The notes under the pieces: generated by a model | What the model saw: the letters and a program-made list of their open reading frames with translations, nothing else | What the model was told of the DNA's origin: nothing | The model's database searches: none | Translations under genes and position numbers: made by a program | DNA from: Saccharothrix ecbatanensis | Lineage (GTDB): Bacteria > Actinomycetota > Actinomycetes > Mycobacteriales > Pseudonocardiaceae | Reading direction: 5' to 3' | Length of the DNA stretch: 64,000 nucleotides | Assembly: GCF_014205015.1 (NCBI RefSeq) | Contig: NZ_JACHMO010000001.1 | Coordinates: 6,820,001-6,884,000, forward strand | In this document: positions 1 to 8,162 of the stretch, one piece after another | How the letters are laid out: each line of letters opens with the position of its first letter | How positions within the stretch are numbered: position 1 is the stretch's first letter

Positions 1-17
1 AACGTAGGACACGGTGG

Positions 18-83
18 TCCTGAAGGTACGACTCACGCGTTCTGAAGGTACGACTCGCGCGTTCTGAAGGTAGGACTCACGCG
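18..83. repeat. 22-bp tandem repeat, three copies
   Basis: Three head-to-tail 22-bp units (18-39, 40-61, 62-83) begin T(T/C)CTGAAGGTA and end GACTC(A/G)CGCG. Bases 1-17 look like a degenerate further copy cut by the window edge. The array ends four bases before the stop codon of the NAD(P)HX repair gene, so it is in that gene's 3' flank. The same 22-bp period and sequence recur in opposite orientation at 51034-51099. Confidence 0.85.
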
Positions 84-86
84 GGG

Positions 87-1481
87 TTAGAGGGGGCGGA
101 CGGCGCGGATGGCGTCGGGGATGGACTGGAGGAGGGCGGTGGCGGGGATGGGGGCGCCGTCGGCGGCCAGGTCGGCGGCCAGGACGTGGATTTTGGCGGC
201 GCAGCCGGCGGCTAGGACTGGGTCGAGGCGGGCTGCCAGGAGGGAGCCCAGGAGGCCGGAGAGGACGTCGCCGGAGCCTGCCGTCGCGGCCCAGGACGTG
301 CGGGTGCGGTTGACCAGGACGCGGCCGTCCGGGCCGGCGACGATCGTGGCGTGGCCTTTCAGGAGCACGACGGCGTTGAAGCGTTCGGCGGCCTTTCGCG
401 CCGCGGCGACGCGGTCGGCGCCCACGGGGCCGGCCAGGCGTTCGAACTCGCGGTCGTGCGGCGTCAGCACGAGCGGGGTGTCGGGGTCACGGGCGTCCCA
501 CAGGTCCGGGTTGTTGGCGAGCATGGTGATCGCGTCGGCGTCGGCGCACACCGGCACACCGGCCTCCAGGACGGTCCGGAGAACGGCCTCCGCGCCCAAC
601 CCGGTGCCCAAGCCGGGGCCGACCACCCACGCCTGAACGCGGCCGGCGTCCGTGATCGACCCGGTGCAGATCGCCTCCGGCCACCGCGCCCGCACACCCT
701 CGGCCGCCGCACCGGCGTACCGGACCATCCCGGACGTCCCCAGCAGCGCCGCACCGGTCGCCAGCACGGCCGCGCCCGGGTAGGTCGCCGAACCGGCGGC
801 GACACCCGTGACGCCCTGCGTGTACTTGTCGTCCTCCGGCCCCGGCACCGGCCACGCCACACCGATGTCGGCGATGTCCAGTTCGACCAGGTCAGGCCCG
901 CCCAACTCGCCGTCCAGCCCGATGTCCACCAGCCGCACGTCACCGCAGTCCGCCAACGCGTGCACGGGCTTCAGGCAGCCGAACGTCACGGTGGTGTGCG
1001 CGCGAACGGCCGGCCCGGAGACCGCACCCGTGTCCGGGTCGATCCCGCTGGGCAGGTCGACGGCGAGCACCGGCGCGTCGAGGTGCGCGACGTGTTCGGC
1101 GGCGTCCGGCCGGAGCGGACCCCGTGCGGACAAGCCCACGATGCCGTCGATCACCAGGTCGACGTCCGCCACTCGATCGACCACCCGACCGCCGACACGA
1201 CGGAACGCGGCCAGACCCTCCGCGTGCACACGATCAGGTGTCAGCAGGACGGCCGACACCGCAACACCCCGTTTGCGGAGGTAGTAGCCGGCCCACAACG
1301 CGTCACCGCCGTTGTTGCCCGCGCCGACTAGCAGACCGACCCGCCGCTTGCCCGCGAGCAGCTCCGACGCCACGACCGCCACGCCGAACGCCGCCCGACG
1401 CATCAGCGCGCCCGGCGGCACCACCGCCATGACGCGTTCCTCCGCCGCCCTGACCCGTGCCGTAGTCCACAGACCCCGCAT
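87..1481 (-). CDS. nnr: Bifunctional NAD(P)HX epimerase / ADP-dependent NAD(P)HX dehydratase
   Basis: This 464-aa cytosolic protein repairs hydrated NADH and NADPH. An N-terminal YjeF_N epimerase domain (about residues 1-210) carries the NNGGDAL motif near residues 56-62. A C-terminal ribokinase-fold dehydratase (about 220-464) has the VVGPGLG segment, TPHDREFERL, LLKGH and the catalytic AGSGDVL near residue 405. The fused length is usual for bacterial NnrDE. It starts 15 bases after the glmS stop on the same strand, so it is probably the second gene of a glmS-nnr operon. No terminator hairpin is evident after it, only the 22-bp repeats. Confidence 0.95.
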   Translation of the reverse strand: MRGLWTTARVRAAEERVMAVVPPGALMRRAAFGVAVVASELLAGKRRVGLLVGAGNNGGDALWAGYYLRKRGVAVSAVLLTPDRVHAEGLAAFRRVGGRVVDRVADVDLVIDGIVGLSARGPLRPDAAEHVAHLDAPVLAVDLPSGIDPDTGAVSGPAVRAHTTVTFGCLKPVHALADCGDVRLVDIGLDGELGGPDLVELDIADIGVAWPVPGPEDDKYTQGVTGVAAGSATYPGAAVLATGAALLGTSGMVRYAGAAAEGVRARWPEAICTGSITDAGRVQAWVVGPGLGTGLGAEAVLRTVLEAGVPVCADADAITMLANNPDLWDARDPDTPLVLTPHDREFERLAGPVGADRVAAARKAAERFNAVVLLKGHATIVAGPDGRVLVNRTRTSWAATAGSGDVLSGLLGSLLAARLDPVLAAGCAAKIHVLAADLAADGAPIPATALLQSIPDAIRAVRPL

Positions 1482-1496
1482 GGGGCCAAGCCTGCC

Positions 1497-3359
1497 CTAC
1501 TCGACCGTGACGGACTTCGCGAGGTTGCGGGGCTTGTCCACGTCGTAGCCGCGGCTGCGCGCGATCTCCGCGGCCAACACCTGCAACGGCACGGTCGAGA
1601 TCAACGGCTGGAGCAGCGTCGGCACCGCCGGGATCTCGATCAGGTGATCCGCGAACGGGCGAACCGTCTCGTCACCCTCTTCGGCGATCACGATCGTGCG
1701 CGCGCCGCGCGCCTGGATCTCGGAGATGTTCGACACCAGCTTCGAGTGCAGCACCGCCCGCCCCTTCGGCGACGGCATGATCACGACCACCGGCAGGCCC
1801 TCTTCGATCAACGCGATCGGACCGTGCTTCAACTCGCCCGCCGCGAAGCCCTCGGCGTGCATGTAGGCGAGTTCCTTCAGCTTCAACGCGCCTTCGAGCG
1901 CCACCGGGTAGCCGACGTGGCGGCCCAGGAACAGCACGGCCTTCGAGTCGGCCAGCTCACGCCCCAGCGCGCGGACCTGGTCGATCTTGCCCAGCACCTT
2001 CTGCACGGCGTCCGGCATGGCCTCCAGCTGGTGGAACTCCTGCGCCACCTCGTCCGGGTACTTCGTGCCGCGCGCCTGCGCCAGCGCCAGGCCGACCAGG
2101 TAGTTCGCCGCGATCTGGGCGAGGAACGCCTTGGTCGACGCGACACCGATCTCCGGCCCGGCGTGCGTGTAGAGCACGGCGTCGGACTCGCGCGGGATCT
2201 GCGCGCCGTTCGTGTTGCACACCGCCAGCACGCGGGCCTTCTGCGCGCGGGCGTGCCGGACGGCCTCCAGCGTGTCGGCCGTCTCACCCGACTGCGACAC
2301 GGCGACCACCAGCGTGTCGCGGTCCAGCACCGGGTCGCGGTAGCGGAACTCGCTGGCCAGCTCGACCTCGACGGGCAGCCGCGTCCAGTGCTCGATCGCG
2401 TACTTGGCGACCAGGCCGGAGTGGTACGCCGAGCCGCAGGCGACGACGAAGACCTTGTCCACGTCCCGCAGGTCCTGGTCGGACAGGCGCTGCTCGTCCA
2501 GCACGATCCGACCCTCGCGGAAGTGGCCGCGCAGCGTGTTGGCCAGCGCCTCCGGCTGCTCCTCGATCTCCTTGAGCATGAAGTACTCGTGGCCGCCCTT
2601 CTCGGCGGCCGACAGGTCCCAGTTGACCGTGAACGGCTTGGCTTCCGCCGCCTCGCCGTCGAAGTCGGTCACGGTGTAGCCGTCGCGGTCGATCACCACG
2701 ACCTGGTCCTGGCCCAGCTCGACGGCCTCGCGGGTGTGCTCGATGAACGCGGACACGTCGCTCGCGACGAACGTCTCGCCCACGCCGACGCCCACGACGA
2801 GCGGGGACGACCGACGGGCGGCGACGACCAGGTCCGGGTGTTCGGCGTGCGTCACGACCAGCGTGAACGCGCCTTCGAGGCGACGGACCACCAGCCGGAC
2901 GCTCGCCGTCAGGTCGCCCTTGGTGTCGCCCTCGTCGTACGCGCGGGCGATGAGGTGCGCGGTGGTCTCGGTGTCGGTGTCGCTGGTCATCTCGACGCCG
3001 GCGGCTTCCAGCTCGGCGCGGAGGGTGGCGAAGTTCTCGATGATGCCGTTGTGGACGACGGCGACGCGCCCGGTGACGTCACGGTGCGGGTGCGAGTTCC
3101 GGTCGATCGGCGCGCCGTGGGTGGCCCAACGGGTGTGGCCCATGCCGGCGGTGCCCGCGAAGCCCTCGCGGCCGACCTCGTCCAGGCGTGCCTCCAGGTT
3201 CGTCAGCCGACCTGCCTTGCGTTCGACGGCCAAGCCGCCCGTGCCGTCGAGCACGGCGACGCCCGCCGAGTCGTAGCCCCGGTACTCCAGCCTGCGCAGC
3301 CCGTCGAGCACGACGTCGAGCGCCGACCGGTGGCCCACATATCCCACGATTCCGCACAC
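1497..3359 (-). CDS. glmS: Glutamine--fructose-6-phosphate aminotransferase (isomerizing)
   Basis: GlmS makes glucosamine-6-phosphate from fructose-6-phosphate and glutamine, the first step to UDP-GlcNAc for peptidoglycan. The 620-aa protein begins MCGIVGYVG, so Cys2 becomes the N-terminal nucleophile after Met removal, which fixes the GTG start. LEYRGYDSAG follows, and two SIS domains fill residues 290-610 (VACGSAYHSG, SQSGETADT, HAEGFAAGELKHGP), ending DKPRNLAKSVTVE. The length matches the family. The partner gene glmM is only 5 kb away. A dre-like palindrome 76-91 bases upstream suggests amino-sugar-responsive control. No glmS ribozyme was recognised. Confidence 0.97.
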   Translation of the reverse strand: MCGIVGYVGHRSALDVVLDGLRRLEYRGYDSAGVAVLDGTGGLAVERKAGRLTNLEARLDEVGREGFAGTAGMGHTRWATHGAPIDRNSHPHRDVTGRVAVVHNGIIENFATLRAELEAAGVEMTSDTDTETTAHLIARAYDEGDTKGDLTASVRLVVRRLEGAFTLVVTHAEHPDLVVAARRSSPLVVGVGVGETFVASDVSAFIEHTREAVELGQDQVVVIDRDGYTVTDFDGEAAEAKPFTVNWDLSAAEKGGHEYFMLKEIEEQPEALANTLRGHFREGRIVLDEQRLSDQDLRDVDKVFVVACGSAYHSGLVAKYAIEHWTRLPVEVELASEFRYRDPVLDRDTLVVAVSQSGETADTLEAVRHARAQKARVLAVCNTNGAQIPRESDAVLYTHAGPEIGVASTKAFLAQIAANYLVGLALAQARGTKYPDEVAQEFHQLEAMPDAVQKVLGKIDQVRALGRELADSKAVLFLGRHVGYPVALEGALKLKELAYMHAEGFAAGELKHGPIALIEEGLPVVVIMPSPKGRAVLHSKLVSNISEIQARGARTIVIAEEGDETVRPFADHLIEIPAVPTLLQPLISTVPLQVLAAEIARSRGYDVDKPRNLAKSVTVE

Positions 3360-3373
3360 GCCGCACAGAGTAA

Positions 3374-3382
3374 CTAGACCAG
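3374..3382. promoter_or_regulatory. Second dre-like half-site
   Basis: CTAGACCAG, identical to the right half of the DasR consensus, lies 15 bases upstream of the glmS start codon. The left half is degenerate. It would matter only if the full site at 3435-3450 is real, as a possible second contact. Confidence 0.25.
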
Positions 3383-3434
3383 GGCCGTCACCCTAAAGGG
3401 CCACTTCAGGACGTTTGCCCTGGTAGCGGACACT

Positions 3435-3450
3435 ATTGGTGTAGACCAAT
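3435..3450. promoter_or_regulatory. dre-like operator between glmS and hydrolase
   Basis: ATTGGTGTAGACCAAT is an inverted repeat with perfect 6-bp arms and a GTAG centre. It closely resembles the element bound by the GntR/HutC repressor DasR (ACTGGTCTAGACCAGT type). DasR responds to amino-sugar phosphates, which are the product class of GlmS. The site lies in the 131-bp region between the divergent glmS and hydrolase genes. The palindrome is read directly; binding by DasR is inference. Confidence 0.55.
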
Positions 3451-3490
3451 CGGTGCGTGCGCGGCCCGGGCACGATCGACTACCGTTCGC

Positions 3491-4309
3491 GTGGTGAGCG
3501 GCTACTCGGCGAAGCAGGTGCTCGACCAGCTCAGCAGGCCGGGCGAACACCCCGTGCTGCGCGGCGACCTGGCGTTGGTGGGACTTCCGGGCCTGATCTA
3601 CACGCCCGCGGTCGGGCTGGGACTGCCCGCGGTGGCCTTCGGGCACGGCTGGTTGCAGCCGGTCGACCGGTATCGGGCGCTGCTGCGGCACCTGGCGTCG
3701 TGGGGTTTCGTGGCGGCGGCGCCGGGGACCCAGCGGGGGCCGTTGATGTCGTCCCGGCTGTTGGCCGGGAACCTGCGGACCACGCTCGACATCTGCACCG
3801 GCGTGCGGCTGGGTGACGGCGCGATCAGCGTCGACGCGTCACGGCTGGCGGTGGCCGGTCACTCGATGGGTGGAGGCGCGGCCGTGCTGGCCGCGGCCGA
3901 CGACCCGCGGGTCCGGGCCGTCGTGACGTTCGCCGCATCCGAGACCCGGCCGTCCGCGTTGGACGCGGCGAGGCGGGTGGCGGCGCCGGGGTTGCACCTG
4001 GCCGGCGGTGAGGACCGCATCGCGCCGCCCGTCGGGCACGCGGAGGCGATCGCGCAGGCGTGGCAGGGGCCGGTGCAGCTGCGGTCGTTGCCGAAGACCA
4101 GCCACCTGGGGTTCGCCGAGGGGCGGCACTGGAGCGAACTGCTGCTCGACGGCAAGGGCGAGCGGGCGACGCAGAAGCTCGCGCGGGCGCTGATGACGGC
4201 GTTCCTGCTGCGGATCCTCAAGGGCGAGAAGCAGTGGGACGTGCTGCTGGACGGTGACGTGAAGGGCGCCGCGCTGACCTACCAGCGCGGCGCGCTCGTC
4301 CACCGCTGA
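3491..4309 (+). CDS. Alpha/beta hydrolase, dienelactone hydrolase/chlorophyllase-like
   Basis: A 272-aa alpha/beta-fold hydrolase with the nucleophile elbow GHSMGGG (Ser125), a likely Asp175 in GGEDRIAPP and His205 in KTSHLGF. GFGHGW-like sequence near residue 50 (AFGHGWLQP) probably forms the oxyanion region. There is no signal peptide, so it should be cytosolic. Two consecutive GTG codons (3491, 3494) could both start it. It is transcribed away from glmS and converges on the 141-aa secretion-associated gene with only 17 bases between stops. Substrate unknown: esters or polyesters are possible for this fold. Confidence 0.8.
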   Translation: MVSGYSAKQVLDQLSRPGEHPVLRGDLALVGLPGLIYTPAVGLGLPAVAFGHGWLQPVDRYRALLRHLASWGFVAAAPGTQRGPLMSSRLLAGNLRTTLDICTGVRLGDGAISVDASRLAVAGHSMGGGAAVLAAADDPRVRAVVTFAASETRPSALDAARRVAAPGLHLAGGEDRIAPPVGHAEAIAQAWQGPVQLRSLPKTSHLGFAEGRHWSELLLDGKGERATQKLARALMTAFLLRILKGEKQWDVLLDGDVKGAALTYQRGALVHR

Positions 4310-4326
4310 CGTCCGCCGCTGACGCG

Positions 4327-4752
4327 TCAGGTCAGCCAGCTCTGGCCGCTGAGGTCGTCGTCGTCATCGACCGACGAGTGCCGACGACGTTGGGCGACCG
4401 GTGGCGGCGGGGGTGGGGGCATGGGCGGAGGGGGCGGCGACGCGGCCGGAATGGCGGCGGTTTCCGGCTCGTCGTCCTCCGGACCCAACGCCAGCTCCCC
4501 TGAGGGCTGCGGTCCGCGTTCCCACTGCGGTTTGCGCGCGGGCTGAGTGCCGGCGGTGGCGAGCTGCTGCGCCTTCTCCTGGAGCTTGGTGCGTTCGGCC
4601 GCCAGTCGCTCGTCGCGTTCCTTCGCCTCGGCGGCCAGGCGGGACTGGTTCTCCTGCAGGGCGCCGGTGACCTCGGCGTTGGCCCGCCGGAACCGCTCGG
4701 TCTGCTCCGCGAACGCCTGCTGCACCTTCGGGTCCACCACGATGACACCCAC
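4327..4752 (-). CDS. Type VII secretion-associated acidic-tailed protein, 141 aa
   Basis: No catalytic family is recognised. Residues about 10-70 are a charged helix with heptad character (Q/E/R-rich, likely coiled coil). A proline-rich linker follows (poly-P runs around residues 105-118), and the tail is DDDDDLSGQSWLT. That tail resembles those of the 144-aa protein at 12403-12837 and of the adjacent 979-aa protein. The gene starts two bases after the 979-aa gene stop, so the two are surely co-transcribed and may be translationally coupled. A role as partner or chaperone of the large protein is inference. Confidence 0.75.
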   Translation of the reverse strand: MGVIVVDPKVQQAFAEQTERFRRANAEVTGALQENQSRLAAEAKERDERLAAERTKLQEKAQQLATAGTQPARKPQWERGPQPSGELALGPEDDEPETAAIPAASPPPPPMPPPPPPPVAQRRRHSSVDDDDDLSGQSWLT

Positions 4753-4754
4753 GG

Positions 4755-7694
4755 CTAGCGGCCTCCCTCTTCACCGAGCACGCCTTGGACGCGGCTCAGG
4801 CTCAGGTCATCGTCGAACAGCGACCCGGTGGTGCGCCACTGGCTCGGGCTGCGCTCGCTGTCGCCGCCGCCCTGCTGGCCGCCACCGGCCGGCGGGGCAC
4901 CCATCATGCCTCCGGCCATGCCGCCTGCCATGCCACCGCCGGGCTGGCCGGCGCTGGTGCCCTCCTGCATGGACGGGAGGGTGGCCGACCCGGGCTGGGC
5001 CGCTTGGGAGGCGTTCGTGTCGGCGAGGCCGTGGTCCGCCGCGTTGGCGGACGGGCTGCTCCACGGGCTCTCCGCACCGCTTGGTGAGCCGCCGAGCATG
5101 GAATCGGCGCTGTCGAAGCCGCTCGGTCCGCCGAGCATCGAGGCGCCCGAGGTGGAGGTGGTGCCTTCGGTGTTCATGGGCGGCGGTTGGGAGAACGCGG
5201 CGTCGGACCGGGGTGCGAAGTCCTGGAAGGACGACGCTGACGCGGGTTCGGTGAAGCCGGGCGCGAAACCGGAGTCGGGGGCCGGCATCGTCCGGAAGCC
5301 GGAAGCCGCGCCGGCTTCGGCGGGCATCGCGCTGAAACCAGGGGCACCGCCGCCAGCGGGGACACCGACACCGGGAGCGCCGCCACCAGCGGGAGCACCG
5401 AAGCCAGGCCCCCCACCGCCCTCAGCGGGCATCGCGCTGAAACCGGGAGCACCGCCGCCACCGGGAACACCGATACCAGGGGCGCCGCCACCAGCGGGCG
5501 CGGTGAAGCCAGGAGCACCGCCGCCGTCCGCGGGCATCGCGCTGAAGCCGGGAGCCGCGCCGGCCTCGGCGGGCATCGTCGTCACCGGGTCGGTGAAGCT
5601 CGGCATCGGCCCGTCGGCGGGCATGGCGCTGAAGCCAGGAGCCGCGCCGGCCTCCGCGGGCATGGCGCCCAACGACGGTTCACCCATCGCGGGCAGTGGT
5701 GCGGCGGCGTCCATGCCCGGAATGCCTGCCACGCCCCTGTCCGCGTTGTCCTCGCCGAATTCGACGCCGTACTCCTGCGGTTCGCCCTTGCCGTCGTCCA
5801 CAGTGAGGTTGATCTCACCGGTCAGCGGGTCGACCTCGGCGGTCAACGAGAGGCCGTCCAGCTCGATCAACGCCTTGCCGTCCGCACCGGCCTCGATCGG
5901 GATCGCACCGTCACCGGCGCCACTGCCGCCGACCCCGCCCCCCATCGGCGTGCCGGGCGTGCTGGGCGTGGCGCCCGGTGTGGAGGCAGTCGCGCCCGCC
6001 AGCGCACCGGCCAGCGCCGCCCCGCCGTTCTGACCCATCAGGGCCTTCGCGGCGTCCGGGTTGTTGCTGAAGTCGACGTCGTAGGTCTTCGGCGGGCTCT
6101 GCGGCGTGTCGACGGTGATCTTGACGTGGCCGTTCGCGTCCGGCTCGGTGACCTGGATCTCGTTGTCACCGCTCTTGATGGTGACGGTCTCCGGCGCTTC
6201 CTCGCCCTTGACGCCGTCGGGCTTGCCGCCGGGCTCCATGTCGGGCTTGCCGTCGCCGTCCAGGTCGTCCGGCTTGCCATCGCCGTCAGTGTCACCCGGC
6301 ACGTCGGGCTTGCCGTCGCCGTCCTTGTCCAGCGGGTTCTCCGGCTTCGGCATCTCCGGCATGCCACCGCCCGGCGTGCCACCACCGGGCGTGCCGCCGC
6401 CTGGCGTACCCCCACCCGGTGTGCCGCCCGGCGTTCCGCCCGGGGTTCCGCCGGGCTGCTCGACCTTCTCCCGATCGCCGCCGTCCTCGCCGAACGCGGG
6501 CGGGTCGCCGACCTGGCCGAACGGCTGGTCCTTGATCTGACCTTCCAGCTGGCCGAACATCGTGTCGTAGGCGGTCTGGACGCCCATCTGCACGGTCTGG
6601 CAGTAGCCGTCGAACGCCTGCTTCTTGCCGTCGAACTCCTGGCACAGGCCGCGCAGCTTCTGCTTGGCCTCGTCCATCAGGCGCTGCCGGACCTCCTTGG
6701 CGTGGTCCGCCCACCCCATGAAGTTGCCGATGATGCCGCCGACCGGACCGCCGAGCACGATGCCGATCGCGCCGCCGATGAGCATGTCCGGAATTCCCGA
6801 GAACCAGTCACCGAGGCTGAAGTCGCTCTCGCTGATGTCACCGCGAGCCATTCGGATCTGCTTCTTCGCCTCGTCCACGGAAAGGCCGCCGCACTGCTCG
6901 GCGTACATGTCGTGGATGTGCTGCGCGAATTCCTTGACCTGCTGCTGGATCGTGGTCACGCCGGTCACGATGGTGCCCGGCGCGTTCTTCGTGTCCTGGA
7001 TGAAGGTGCCGGCGGTGTTGAGGAACTTGCCGTTGTAGCCGTTCGCGGCGTTCGCGGCCTCGCCCTCCCAGGCCGCGAGCCCGTTCCACGCGGTGCCCAG
7101 GCCGTTCTGGTGGTTGTCCAGGTCCGCGGCCGCCTTGTTGATCTTCTCGGCGTCTTCGCGGAACTTGCCGAAGTCGATGTCGCGGACTTCGTCGTAGTTC
7201 TTGTAGATGTGACCCTGGAGGTCGGGGGCCTGGCCGTTGTGACCGGCGAGCGGCGCCGCCTCCTGGTAGATCGGGATGAACTTCTCGAAGAACCGCAGCC
7301 CGGGTGCGCCCGCGTCGATCAGCTCGTTGGAGTTGCCGAAGTCGCCGGTCTCGTTGAGCACCTTCTGCGTGCTGCCGAGCTCGCGCTCTTCCTTGGCCTC
7401 GGCGATGAGCTTGTCCGCGTCGCCACCCTCCACGGTCCAGTCGCCGTGCTGCATTTCCTGGCCGACGTTGTAGGCGACGCTCGCGCCCCCGGTCACCGGT
7501 GCGAGCAGCACACCGCCCGTGTGCTGCCAGAAACCGGGGTCGTTCGGCACGTCGACGTCGTTGGCCTCGGCGTAGCGCCGGACGTCCTCTTCGCTGCCAC
7601 CGGCGCCCGCCAACGCGCGGACCAGCTGCTGCTTGGTCTCCGGCGTGACGTTGGGGTCGTCGAGGAGCTGCTTGATCTCGTTCTGGTCGGCCAC
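4755..7694 (-). CDS. Large WXG-type putative type VII secretion substrate, 979 aa
   Basis: This is a multi-part protein with no enzymatic domain seen. Residues 170-280 are helical with a W-E-G turn at 209-211, as in WXG100-fold proteins. Residues 304-328 are a glycine-zipper hydrophobic stretch (GGAIGIVLGGPVGGIIG). Residues 415-445 are GTPGG repeats. Residues 456-486 hold three D-x-DGDGKPD calcium-type repeats. Two beta-like segments with 'VTIKSGDNEIQV' and 'ALIELDGLSLTAEVD' character follow, then Gly/Ala/Pro repeats (679-800). The tail is MMG, GGGQQGGG, DDDLSLSR and VLGEEGG. It sits between an EspC-like gene (4-bp gap) and the 141-aa gene. Export by the nearby ESX system is inferred. Confidence 0.8.
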   Translation of the reverse strand: MADQNEIKQLLDDPNVTPETKQQLVRALAGAGGSEEDVRRYAEANDVDVPNDPGFWQHTGGVLLAPVTGGASVAYNVGQEMQHGDWTVEGGDADKLIAEAKEERELGSTQKVLNETGDFGNSNELIDAGAPGLRFFEKFIPIYQEAAPLAGHNGQAPDLQGHIYKNYDEVRDIDFGKFREDAEKINKAAADLDNHQNGLGTAWNGLAAWEGEAANAANGYNGKFLNTAGTFIQDTKNAPGTIVTGVTTIQQQVKEFAQHIHDMYAEQCGGLSVDEAKKQIRMARGDISESDFSLGDWFSGIPDMLIGGAIGIVLGGPVGGIIGNFMGWADHAKEVRQRLMDEAKQKLRGLCQEFDGKKQAFDGYCQTVQMGVQTAYDTMFGQLEGQIKDQPFGQVGDPPAFGEDGGDREKVEQPGGTPGGTPGGTPGGGTPGGGTPGGGTPGGGMPEMPKPENPLDKDGDGKPDVPGDTDGDGKPDDLDGDGKPDMEPGGKPDGVKGEEAPETVTIKSGDNEIQVTEPDANGHVKITVDTPQSPPKTYDVDFSNNPDAAKALMGQNGGAALAGALAGATASTPGATPSTPGTPMGGGVGGSGAGDGAIPIEAGADGKALIELDGLSLTAEVDPLTGEINLTVDDGKGEPQEYGVEFGEDNADRGVAGIPGMDAAAPLPAMGEPSLGAMPAEAGAAPGFSAMPADGPMPSFTDPVTTMPAEAGAAPGFSAMPADGGGAPGFTAPAGGGAPGIGVPGGGGAPGFSAMPAEGGGGPGFGAPAGGGAPGVGVPAGGGAPGFSAMPAEAGAASGFRTMPAPDSGFAPGFTEPASASSFQDFAPRSDAAFSQPPPMNTEGTTSTSGASMLGGPSGFDSADSMLGGSPSGAESPWSSPSANAADHGLADTNASQAAQPGSATLPSMQEGTSAGQPGGGMAGGMAGGMMGAPPAGGGQQGGGDSERSPSQWRTTGSLFDDDLSLSRVQGVLGEEGGR
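5297..5660 (-). repeat. In-gene PAEAGAAPGFSAM / GGGAPG repeats
   Basis: Within the 979-aa gene (residues about 679-800), blocks such as PAEAGAAPGFSAM, PADGGGAPGF, APAGGGAPGIGVP and APAGGGAPGVGVP recur every 12-15 residues. The repetition is visible at DNA level as GCGGGCATCGCGCTGAA-type blocks. Such tracts vary in copy number between strains and usually form extended flexible linkers. Confidence 0.75.
6237..6452 (-). repeat. GTPGG repeats followed by DxDGDGKPD repeats in the 979-aa gene
   Basis: At 6360-6452 the gene encodes six GTPGG/GGGTPGG repeats. At 6237-6329 it encodes three D(K/T/L)DGDGKPD units, the Ca2+-loop pattern of thrombospondin type 3-like and dockerin-like repeats (acidic residues at positions 1, 3, 5). 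This points to calcium-dependent stiffening outside the cell; that is inference from the motif. Confidence 0.7.
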
Positions 7695-7698
7695 CCGG

Positions 7699-7992
7699 TC
7701 ACCCCTTGAACTGGTCGCTGGTGGCGGCTTCGTTGCTCTCGTACGTCTTCGCCACGTCCTTCAGGCGCAGCGCGACGTTACTGGCCTCTCGACCGAACGT
7801 CTCCATGCTCGCCTGGAGGCGGTCGAAGTAGACCTTGTACTTCGTCTCGGTGCCCTGGAACTTCCGGCCGACCTGGCCCGCGCCCACTGCCGGCGTCACC
7901 GAGTTCTTCAGCTGGATGATGTCCGCGCTGTGGTCCTCGTACTGCTTGGCAGCGTTCTGGAGTTCGCCCGGCCCAACACCGAAGCCCGCCAT
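7699..7992 (-). CDS. EspC-like (DUF2580-type) type VII secretion target, 97 aa
   Basis: A small all-helical protein starting MAGFGVGPGELQNAAKQYED. Its layout (N-terminal helix, VGAGQVGRKFQG turn, long amphipathic C-terminal helix) is that of EspC/DUF2580 proteins, which travel through ESX systems with larger partners. The C-terminal TYESNE gives the Y-x3-D/E export signature. It lies 4 bp upstream of the 979-aa gene in the same direction, the arrangement expected for a secreted pair. It parallels the 123-aa/397-aa module at 31212-32656. Confidence 0.8.
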   Translation of the reverse strand: MAGFGVGPGELQNAAKQYEDHSADIIQLKNSVTPAVGAGQVGRKFQGTETKYKVYFDRLQASMETFGREASNVALRLKDVAKTYESNEAATSDQFKG

Positions 7993-8162
7993 CGAATGCC
8001 TCCCCGTTTCCCCGGATCAGACGCCGGAAGACCTGCTCCGGTTCCGCGAACAGGGTGCCGGCTCAAGCCGGTCCGCAGACCGGGAACGGGAATTGCGGTT
8101 GCTCTGGCAAACGCGAATCCCACCCCGTCCGGCACCAGGTCGATCCACCTCTGCGATCTTTC

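Noticed and set aside
3360..3490. glmS ribozyme upstream of glmS
   Set aside because: The glmS ribozyme is a Firmicutes-type element with a conserved core close to the start codon; none of its features were seen here.
6360..6452. Regularly spaced GC-rich repeats that could resemble a CRISPR array
   Set aside because: The repeats are in frame, encode GTPGG units and have no unique spacers.
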